Below are positions 1-4,508 of a stretch of 11,906 bases of DNA, in pieces. A model generated the notes under the pieces. That model did not search any database. It was given only the letters and a program-made list of their open reading frames with translations, and was not told the DNA's origin. The position numbers and the translations under genes are program-made. Source of the stretch: Verrucomicrobiota bacterium (GTDB lineage Bacteria; Verrucomicrobiota; Verrucomicrobiia; Opitutales; Opitutaceae). Each line of letters starts with the position of its first letter. Position 1 is the stretch's first letter. Location of the stretch: assembly GCA_023457035.1 (NCBI GenBank), contig JAEWNN010000052.1, positions 1 through 11,906 on the forward strand. The letters are read 5' to 3'.

Positions 1-459
1 GCGGACTGTTTCGAGCGCAGCTGCCTGCCCGGGCATCTCACGGGCTCGGCGTGGGTCGTCGATCCGGCCCGCGAACGGGTGGTGCTCACGCATCACCGGA
101 AACTGGATCGCTGGCTGCAGCTCGGCGGGCATGCCGACGGCGAGACCGACCTGCTCGCTGTCGCACTGCGCGAGGCGCGCGAGGAGTCGGGGCTCACCCG
201 CCTCCGCCCGCTGGACACGGCGCCGTTCGATGTCGACGCCCACCGCATCCCCGCGCGCGGCGAGGTGCCGGAGCATTGGCATTTCGACCTGCGGTTCCTG
301 GTCGAGGCCGACCCGGCGGAGCCGCTGGTGGTGAGCGACGAGTCGCATGCCGTGGCGTGGGTGGCGTTGGCCGAGATCGCGTGCCTCAGCCCGCGCGAGT
401 CGATGCTGCGGATGGTGCGGAAGACCATCCGAGGTCCGGCAGAAAACGCGCGGGAATAG
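1..459 (+). CDS. NUDIX hydrolase, 5'-truncated by window edge
   Basis: The reading frame is open from base 1 to a TAG stop at 457-459, so only the C-terminal 152 codons are visible. NUDIX enzymes hydrolyse nucleoside diphosphates linked to another moiety, using a metal-binding loop-helix-loop. The NUDIX box is clear: LQLGGHADGE followed by LREAREESGL at visible residues about 40-65, with the REAxEExGL helix and its metal-binding glutamates intact. Between the loop Glu and the RE pair there are eight residues instead of the canonical seven. A beta strand with a Trp (SAWVVDP) precedes it, and LRFLVEAD and HAVAWVAL fit the later strands. The substrate cannot be deduced. A TonB-like gene follows 45 bp downstream on the same strand, with no obvious functional link. 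The internal ATG at 79 would cut into the fold and is not the true start. The class is secure; the specific function is unknown. Confidence 0.9.
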   Translation, partial: ADCFERSCLPGHLTGSAWVVDPARERVVLTHHRKLDRWLQLGGHADGETDLLAVALREAREESGLTRLRPLDTAPFDVDAHRIPARGEVPEHWHFDLRFLVEADPAEPLVVSDESHAVAWVALAEIACLSPRESMLRMVRKTIRGPAENARE

Positions 460-504
460 TCGGCAAGTCGGCGTTATGAGGACACTTTCGTTGCACCTAA
501 CCCC

Positions 505-951
505 ATGAGCGCATCCTCGTTCTCCCTGTTGTCACGTGCCCTCGTCGCGGCCGCCGGCCTTGCGACGCTCACTGCGTTCGGCGGCGTCCAGATTGGCACG
601 CCGGTGCCCTTTCCCAATGAACCGGACCCGCAGGCGATGGCGGACGGCGCCAAATTGCCCAAACTCGTGCGGAGCGTGGAGCCGGTGATGCCGGCGGAAG
701 GCGCGGCCCTGAAACACGACCGGCGGGTCTATGTCTCGTTCGTCGTCAGCTCCGAGGGCAAGGTCCTGAAGGTCTCGGCGATGTTCGAGCCGGCGGCGGC
801 CTTCGCCCAGGCGGCGGTCGACGCGGTGCGCCAATGGGAGTTCGAACCCGGATCGCACTATGCGACTGGCGAGCAACGCATGGTGCCGGTCTACACCCAG
901 ATGACGGTGCAGATCACGTTTCCGGCGCCCGTGCCGCGGGCGGCGCCCTGA
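505..951 (+). CDS. Exported TonB C-terminal-domain protein
   Basis: This 148-residue protein has an N-terminal hydrophobic stretch (about residues 11-26, ALVAAAGLATLTAFGG) that reads as a signal peptide or single membrane anchor. A short Pro-rich linker follows (33-45), then a TonB C-terminal-type domain (about 55-140). The domain signature is visible: VEPVMPAEG, VSFVVSSEGKV, then AAVDAVRQWEFEPG and a final strand VQITF. In this family the domain sits in the periplasm, and in true TonB it contacts TonB boxes of outer-membrane transporters. The protein is too short to span the periplasm and lacks the long Pro/Lys linker of classical TonB. It is probably one of the small TonB-domain proteins that are frequent in Verrucomicrobiota and Bacteroidota, not the main energy transducer. 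No ExbB or ExbD gene is adjacent. The ATG start is preceded by no clear Shine-Dalgarno sequence. Confidence 0.85.
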   Translation: MSASSFSLLSRALVAAAGLATLTAFGGVQIGTPVPFPNEPDPQAMADGAKLPKLVRSVEPVMPAEGAALKHDRRVYVSFVVSSEGKVLKVSAMFEPAAAFAQAAVDAVRQWEFEPGSHYATGEQRMVPVYTQMTVQITFPAPVPRAAP

Positions 952-991
952 CGGGGGTGGGCGGTTGTACGCCGTGTGGCGGCGGACGAGG

Positions 992-1057
992 CTCGCGGGA
1001 CGAGCGCACGGTGGCGGCGGTTCGAGTCCCGTCGCGGCTCCCGCGAGGCGCGACGGG
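992..1057. terminator. Overlapping hairpins between convergent genes
   Basis: The 113-bp gap between the convergent TonB-like and kinase genes contains two perfect 9-bp inverted repeats. CTCGCGGGA (992-1000) pairs with TCCCGCGAG (1039-1047). CCCGTCGCG (1028-1036) pairs with CGCGACGGG (1049-1057). The arms overlap, so only one can form at a time. The second stem ends 7 bp beyond the kinase stop codon. A role in 3'-end formation or transcript protection is likely by position, but neither strand shows a T-run, so a classical intrinsic terminator is not demonstrated. Confidence 0.4.
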
Positions 1058-1064
1058 GCAATGC

Positions 1065-2426
1065 TCACGCCGCGGTGCGGCGCAACGGCAGGCGAAGAGT
1101 CGCCACGCCGCCGGTACGGCCGGTGCGGTTGGCGAGGGTGAAACTGCCGCCGTGGTTCTCCGCAATCTGGCGACACAGGACCAGCCCGATGCCGGAGCCG
1201 CCGGGCTTGGTGGTGAAGAACGGCACGAAGAGGTTCGACGGGTTGGCGATGCCGGGGCCGTCGTCCTCGATGCGGATCTCGGCTTCGTGCGGGTCGGTCG
1301 CCCAGCTCACCTGGATGCCACCGCCGGTCTCCAGCGCAGCCTCGGCGGCATTCTTGAAAAGGTTGATGAGCAGTTGCTCGATCTGTGCGGCGTCGATCTC
1401 GAGGGTGATCGGCGGACACGAGGCGACCTGCACGGGCACGCGGGCCTCGAGCGAGGCGACGCGGCGCACGATCGCGCACAGGTCGGCCGGCGCGAGGGTG
1501 GGCTGCGGGAGGCGGGCCAAGCGGGCGTAGGCCTCCATGAAACGCGAGAGGCCGTCGGCGCGGGCTGCGATGATGTCGAGGCCGCGCTGCATGTCCTCCT
1601 CCCAGTCGGCCGGGCGGCGCTTGAGCATCGTGGTGAGGCTGCCGGCGAGGGATTTGATCGGCGCGAGGGAGTTGTTGAGTTCGTGGCCGATCACGCGCAC
1701 GAGCTTCTGCCAGGCCTTGAGTTCCTCGTCGCGCAGCGCGCGGGTGAGGTCGGCGATGACGACGAGTTGGTGGGGCAGCCCGCGCTCGCGGAAGGAGGTG
1801 CGGCGCATGGCCCAGCGGCCCTGCCCGCCGGGGAAGGTGAGCGGAAGAAGCCGGGTCGGCTCGCCGGTGAGACAGAGTTCGAGGCCGAGCTCGGCGGCGC
1901 TGCGGCCGATCACACGCTCGGCCGGTTGGGCGAGCAGTTCCTGGCCGGAGCGGTTGATGAGCCGGAGTTGGCCGGTTTCGTCGAAGGCGAAGATGGCGAC
2001 ATCGATCTCGGCCATGACGGTGCGCAGCAGCGCGGTGGCCTCCATGGCGACGAGGCGTTGGTCGCGCAGGATTGTGCCCAAGCTGTTGATCTCGGCGTGC
2101 ACGCCGCCGAGCGGGTCGTCGGGTGGGAGGCGGCGGGCGCGGATCGAGAAATCGCCCTCGCGCAGCGCGGCGAGGAGGTTGGCGATGGTCTGGAGCGGGC
2201 GGACGACTTTCTCGCGGACCAGCAGGGCGCCGAAGAACCAGCAGCCGACGACGAACACACCGAGCGTCCAGCGGGTGCGCGTGGTGAAATCGTCGACACA
2301 GAGGAGCGTCATCGCCGTGGCGATGGCGGGCGCGCCCGAGCCAAGCACGAGCCAGAGCAGTCGCTGGTCGAAGGCGATCTCGCGTGTCGGGCGGCGGGGC
2401 TGGGGGCTTGAATTCGGAGGGGCCAC
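1065..2426 (-). CDS. NtrY-like membrane sensor histidine kinase
   Basis: This 453-residue sensor kinase has two N-terminal membrane segments (about 23-44 and 54-70) with almost no periplasmic loop. A HAMP-like segment (70-125) and a PAS-like domain (about 130-225) follow. The dimerisation/phosphoacceptor domain carries GHELNNSLAPIKS with H248. The ATPase domain shows the N box QLLINLFKNAAEA (351-363), G1 DDGPGI (388-393), F box PFFTTKP (402-408) and G2 GSGIGL (410-415). The H-box and FFTTKP style are typical of NtrY-type kinases, which phosphorylate NtrC-family regulators. The probable partner is the regulator at 4509-5867, in the same orientation but about 2.1 kb upstream with three small genes between. 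The start is a GTG without a Shine-Dalgarno sequence. It is supported because a diverged duplicate of this 5' end (3784-3848) aligns gap-free from the same GTG. The signal sensed is unknown. Confidence 0.93.
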   Translation of the reverse strand: MAPPNSSPQPRRPTREIAFDQRLLWLVLGSGAPAIATAMTLLCVDDFTTRTRWTLGVFVVGCWFFGALLVREKVVRPLQTIANLLAALREGDFSIRARRLPPDDPLGGVHAEINSLGTILRDQRLVAMEATALLRTVMAEIDVAIFAFDETGQLRLINRSGQELLAQPAERVIGRSAAELGLELCLTGEPTRLLPLTFPGGQGRWAMRRTSFRERGLPHQLVVIADLTRALRDEELKAWQKLVRVIGHELNNSLAPIKSLAGSLTTMLKRRPADWEEDMQRGLDIIAARADGLSRFMEAYARLARLPQPTLAPADLCAIVRRVASLEARVPVQVASCPPITLEIDAAQIEQLLINLFKNAAEAALETGGGIQVSWATDPHEAEIRIEDDGPGIANPSNLFVPFFTTKPGGSGIGLVLCRQIAENHGGSFTLANRTGRTGGVATLRLPLRRTAA

Positions 2427-2527
2427 AAAAGGTAACGAAGGGAAGGAAGGGCGGAAGCTGCGGAGGCAGAACTTGGGGACGAGGTAGGCGCGGAGAGAGA
2501 CCGCTAATGGACGCTAATTGGCGCTAA
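2362..2527. repeat. Direct repeat copy A: kinase 5' end plus leader
   Basis: This block and 3784-3975 form an imperfect direct repeat around the DUF6088 module. Bases 2362-2407 match 3784-3829 at 44 of 46 positions without gaps. Bases 2434-2457 match 3881-3904 at 23 of 24. Bases 2500-2527 are identical to 3948-3975 over 28 bp. The stretches between have diverged in sequence and length (166 versus 192 bp overall). In copy A the coding part belongs to the intact kinase gene. Confidence 0.85.
2500..2527. repeat. 10-bp-periodic CGCTAAT element, copy 1
   Basis: After two bases, the units CGCTAATGGA, CGCTAATTGG and CGCTAA follow in tandem with a 10-bp period. An identical 28-bp copy lies at 3948-3975, and a degenerate copy (16 of 20 bases) at 4338-4357. 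The period equals about one helical turn, but no binding protein is known to me. In this window the copies sit only at edges of the small accessory genes. Confidence 0.8.
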
Positions 2528-2563
2528 GGGCGGAGGAGTCCGGAGGGACGGATTTGTTGAAAC

Positions 2564-2592
2564 CACTGATGCACACTGATGGACACTGATGG
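2564..2592. repeat. Second 10-bp-periodic element, CACTGATG units
   Basis: Three tandem units with a 10-bp period: CACTGATGCA, CACTGATGGA and CACTGATGG. The architecture mirrors the CGCTAAT element 37 bp away, with a different but related unit (C-x-CT-x-ATGG). It lies between the kinase start and the 3' end of the 132-residue protein gene, with no ORF of its own. Such intergenic arrays seem to recur in Verrucomicrobiota-like genomes, but I cannot confirm that here. Confidence 0.7.
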
Positions 2593-2647
2593 CGGAGGGT
2601 AGAGTGATGGGCGGTTGAAAGAAGGTGCGACCGTTCGAGGTGAGGAA

Positions 2648-3046
2648 CTAGGTCTTGTCGATTCGCAATTGGTGAACGTCAGTATGGCACTCCAAGACGG
2701 CGCGCAGCGTGGATTCGACGGCAGCAAGTTCAGCTTGGGCTTCTTGTGATGCGAAGAACCGTCGGAGCCAGCTACCACGGATATCGACCCCAATTTGGCA
2801 CTTCTGCCAGCCATCGACGACGGCGGTCAGGCAGGAAAGGCCTCCCGACGACTTGCCGGAGCGGAGGTACGCGAACCAGCCAAAATCCTCGGCGACCGGC
2901 TCGTTGACCTGGACGTTGTGGTGTGCCAGCTCCACCTGCAACCAGCGGAGCAAAGCTAGTCCGTAGGTGCCTTCGTTGATAAGCAAATCGTCCTCGTTTT
3001 CGAGGGGTGGGAACGATCGGGAGCGAAAGGTGATCGTGAGGTTCAT
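2648..3046 (-). CDS. Unrecognised 132-aa protein beside DUF6088 gene
   Basis: I do not recognise a named family. The protein begins MNLTITFRSRSFPP, has an acidic stretch (ENEDDLL, 16-22) and a helix rich in Leu and Trp (about 29-42). The conserved-looking core EPVAEDFGWFAYLRSG lies at about 48-63, and a C-terminal helix (about 100-120) follows. The EDFGW core resembles an EDWGW motif I associate with stand-alone hypothetical proteins of this size. There is no signal peptide, membrane segment or zinc motif, so it is probably a small soluble cytoplasmic protein. The ATG at 3046 is preceded by GGAGG at good distance, the clearest ribosome-binding site in the window. It starts 15 bp after the DUF6088 stop, so the two genes are almost certainly co-transcribed. 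Its position is where an AbiEii-type toxin would sit in AbiE operons, but it shows no nucleotidyltransferase motif. Base composition is less GC-rich than the flanks. Confidence 0.75.
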   Translation of the reverse strand: MNLTITFRSRSFPPLENEDDLLINEGTYGLALLRWLQVELAHHNVQVNEPVAEDFGWFAYLRSGKSSGGLSCLTAVVDGWQKCQIGVDIRGSWLRRFFASQEAQAELAAVESTLRAVLECHTDVHQLRIDKT

Positions 3047-3061
3047 GTTGGGGCCTCCGCT

Positions 3062-3685
3062 TTACTCCTTTCCGGCGAGGAAGAGAAAATGCGGGCGCAT
3101 CCAAGCCGGCACATAGCGCAGGTCGGCGCGGAGTTGGCGGCGGTCGGCGGGGCTGAAACGGGTCTTCAGCTCCGCGAGGCGGGCGGGCGTAATGTTGACG
3201 CGGCCGATGTTACGCAACGCTTCGGCGACCCATCCGCTGGCGCGGCCGGCGAGCGCCATTGTCTTGGTGGATCGGCGACGGAGGATGACCTCGGATTTGC
3301 CGCCGGTGCGGAGCACGCGCGTGCGGCCGGCAACTCCATATGCGGCACGTGCGGCGACCTGCGTGCTGAGGCCGAGGAGATTGGCGGCGTTGGCTCCGGA
3401 GGGGAGCAGCTTTAGTGCGTCGCGGCGTGCGATGGCCTCAGTCGCGGCCTGGGCTCCGGCGCCAATGGTACCGATCAACGGGTGTTCGTGCGGCGTCTCA
3501 TACACACCACGGCTCACACGGCGGATGGTGCCGGCGCGGACGAGGCGGGTGAGAACCACTCCGACGGAGCGTGGATCCCCGAAGTCGGCGAAGTCGCTCG
3601 GGGTGAACGCCCAATCCGTTCCCTTGCCGCGAATGCGGCGTGAGACGCGGTCTTGGAGATCGCCGTAGGGGGTCCTCGCTCTCAT
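3062..3685 (-). CDS. DUF6088 (AbiEi-antitoxin-like) winged-helix protein
   Basis: This 207-residue protein (from the ATG at 3685) matches the DUF6088 layout. The N-terminal winged helix (about 8-62) contains WAFTPSDFADFGDPRSVG and LTRLVRAGTIRRVSRGVYETP. It is followed by the family hallmark LLPSGANAANLLGLSTQV (93-110) and a C-terminal region ending in DLRYVPAWMRPHFL. DUF6088 proteins are related to AbiEi antitoxins of type IV AbiE systems, which bind DNA through the winged helix and repress their own operon. Here the usual AbiEii nucleotidyltransferase partner is missing; a 132-residue unknown follows instead. An in-frame TTG at 3715 could extend the protein by ten residues, but that extension lies inside an inverted repeat (3689-3716) and the ATG fits the family start better. 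No clear Shine-Dalgarno sequence precedes the ATG. The family call is firm; a toxin-antitoxin role is inference. Confidence 0.85.
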   Translation of the reverse strand: MRARTPYGDLQDRVSRRIRGKGTDWAFTPSDFADFGDPRSVGVVLTRLVRAGTIRRVSRGVYETPHEHPLIGTIGAGAQAATEAIARRDALKLLPSGANAANLLGLSTQVAARAAYGVAGRTRVLRTGGKSEVILRRRSTKTMALAGRASGWVAEALRNIGRVNITPARLAELKTRFSPADRRQLRADLRYVPAWMRPHFLFLAGKE

Positions 3686-3688
3686 AAT

Positions 3689-3716
3689 GTTGAAAAAAGG
3701 TACACGAACTTTCAAC
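3689..3716. promoter_or_regulatory. Inverted repeat before DUF6088 start, possible operator
   Basis: GTTGAAA (3689-3695) and TTTCAAC (3710-3716) form a perfect 7-bp inverted repeat with a 14-bp spacer. It begins 3 bp upstream of the DUF6088 ATG. Its position and symmetry fit an autoregulatory operator for a dimeric winged-helix protein, as known for AbiEi antitoxins. The minus-strand TTGAAA could also be read as a -35 box, but no convincing -10 follows. Confidence 0.45.
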
Positions 3717-3725
3717 GTATACGAG

Positions 3726-3848
3726 CTATTTCCAGTTCCCGCTTACATACGGCAGACCCTCCCCACCCACCAATCCGCACAGCCGCTGGTCGAAGGCGAT
3801 CTCGCGTTTCGGGCGGCGGGGATGGGGGCAGGAGGGCGCGGGGGGCAC
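3726..3848 (-). pseudogene. Truncated duplicate of the kinase gene 5' end
   Basis: On the minus strand a GTG at 3848 opens a frame that aligns residue for residue with the kinase N-terminus. It reads VPPAPSCPHPRRPKREIAFD where the kinase reads VAPPNSSPQPRRPTREIAFD, and both continue QRL. Similarity stops after residue 23. The frame then reads unrelated sequence to a TAG at 3728-3726, giving a 40-residue dead end. At DNA level 3784-3829 matches 2362-2407 at 44 of 46 positions. It is best read as a displaced 5' remnant left when the DUF6088 module separated it from the rest of the kinase gene, copy A now supplying the working start. Confidence 0.75.
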
Positions 3849-3975
3849 GGAGAGGGGAGAACGGAGGGACGACAGAAGGAAACGAAGGGAAGGAAGGACG
3901 GAAGAGAGAAAGGCCGGAGGCGGTGGGCGGGAGTGACGGAGAGAGGAACCGCTAATGGACGCTAATTGGCGCTAA
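3784..3975. repeat. Direct repeat copy B, left by the module insertion
   Basis: This is the partner of the block at 2362-2527. It contains the kinase 5' remnant, a purine-rich leader (3881-3904, 23 of 24 identical to copy A) and the exact 28-bp CGCTAAT element (3948-3975). The extra length relative to copy A is purine-rich, G-heavy sequence between 3830 and 3947. Bases 3716-3961 contain no other gene I can support. Confidence 0.8.
3948..3975. repeat. 10-bp-periodic CGCTAAT element, copy 2
   Basis: Identical to 2500-2527 over 28 bp. The neighbouring membrane-protein gene ends inside it: its final codons (Ser-Ala-Asn) and TAG stop at 3964-3962 are provided by the repeat. The gene's 3' end was therefore either set or trimmed by the element. 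Confidence 0.8.
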
Positions 3976-4324
3976 TGACGGCGGAGCGCGGCGACTTTGG
4001 CTTGCGTTTGTTAATCACGAAGGCGGCGAATGCGGTGATGATTGGGAGTATCCCGGCAGCAAAACTGAGGGCGAGAAACCGATAGTCGCTCTCCGGATGG
4101 ACATACACGTCACGGTCCGCGAAGGCGCACTTCAGATTGTTGATCACGTATGCGAAGGAGAGTGCGACCAGCAGAAGGCCGAGGATACGCGCCCATTTGT
4201 TCCAGCGGAGCAAGAACCACGTGAGAATTGGTACAGTGAGGCTGATCGCCCAAAGACTGGGGATCGAGTAGAAGTACCACGGCTGGGTGACTCCCTTGTT
4301 CATCATGAAGGCGAGGAGGGCCAT
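3962..4324 (-). CDS. Small membrane protein, three predicted segments
   Basis: This 120-residue protein is not recognised as a named family. Three hydrophobic segments are visible at about residues 20-39 (SIPSLWAISLTVPILTWFLL), 47-65 (ILGLLLVALSFAYVI) and 83-106 (FLALSFAAGILPIITAFAAF). Trp and Lys/Arg lie at the boundaries, and a basic tail NKRKPKSPR follows. A loop with DRDVYVHPESDYR lies between segments two and three. It should be an inner-membrane protein of unknown role. The ATG at 4324 has no Shine-Dalgarno sequence; Met7 and Met8 are alternative starts. The last codons and stop fall inside the 28-bp repeat. It lies between the response regulator and the DUF6088 module, same strand, and looks like accessory cargo, being less GC-rich than the two-component genes. 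Coding status is probable because the hydrophobic pattern is coherent. Confidence 0.65.
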   Translation of the reverse strand: MALLAFMMNKGVTQPWYFYSIPSLWAISLTVPILTWFLLRWNKWARILGLLLVALSFAYVINNLKCAFADRDVYVHPESDYRFLALSFAAGILPIITAFAAFVINKRKPKSPRSAVISAN

Positions 4325-4337
4325 GACAGAAGGCTGA

Positions 4338-4367
4338 ACCGCTGATGAAGGCTAGTTGCGGAGGTCC
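4338..4367. repeat. Degenerate third copy of the CGCTAAT element
   Basis: Bases 4338-4357 match the start of the exact element at 16 of 20 positions (ACCGCTGATG then AAGGCTAGTT). The following GCGGAGGTCCGAGGG resembles the sequence after copy A (2530 onward, GCGGAGGAGTCCGGAGGG). It sits just upstream of the membrane-protein start and beside the REP-like pair. Confidence 0.5.
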
Positions 4368-4371
4368 GAGG

Positions 4372-4396
4372 GTAGGGCGGTTTCTCCGAAACCGCC
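4372..4396 (+). repeat. REP-like element: GTAG plus 9-bp hairpin
   Basis: GTAG (4372-4375) is followed directly by a perfect stem GGCGGTTTC / GAAACCGCC with loop TCC (4376-4396). A GTAG tetranucleotide at the foot of a short hairpin is the hallmark of REP elements mobilised by RAYT (TnpA-REP) transposases. The inverted partner lies at 4432-4456. Confidence 0.7.
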
Positions 4397-4431
4397 AGGA
4401 ACTAGGTCCAAGGCGGGCGCGTGCGCGGCGC

Positions 4432-4456
4432 GGACGTTTCGGAGAAACGTCCCTAC
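4432..4456 (-). repeat. REP-like element, inverted partner
   Basis: A perfect stem GGACGTTTC / GAAACGTCC with loop GGA (4432-4452) is followed by CTAC (4453-4456). Read on the minus strand it is GTAG plus hairpin, closely similar to the element at 4372-4396. Two stem positions differ and are compensated on the other arm, so pairing is kept. The pair is separated by 35 bp, the arrangement seen in bipartite REP units. The gap between the membrane-protein gene and the regulator gene (4325-4508) holds nothing else. Confidence 0.7.
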
Positions 4457-4508
4457 CGCGGAGGCACAACGCATCGGGCGTGTTGGCATCGCGTGAAATT
4501 GCACGCCC

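Noticed and set aside
1001..1050. Possible tRNA gene suggested by a GGTTCGAGTCC T-loop-like motif
   Set aside because: The five bases before and after the loop do not form a T stem, no anticodon or D arm fits, and the flanking 9-bp stem encloses only 38 bases.
834..2411. Long plus-strand open frame opposite the histidine kinase
   Set aside because: It is a shadow of the kinase gene, with no recognisable domain.
2500..2592. CRISPR array suggested by regular short repeats
   Set aside because: Units are 10 bp and contiguous with no spacers, and no cas genes are present.
3687..3965. Plus-strand frame across the copy-B repeat
   Set aside because: It reads through the inverted repeat and purine-rich repeat DNA. 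The same peptide fragment (LVEGDLA) also appears opposite the kinase start, showing it reflects the DNA repeat and not a protein.
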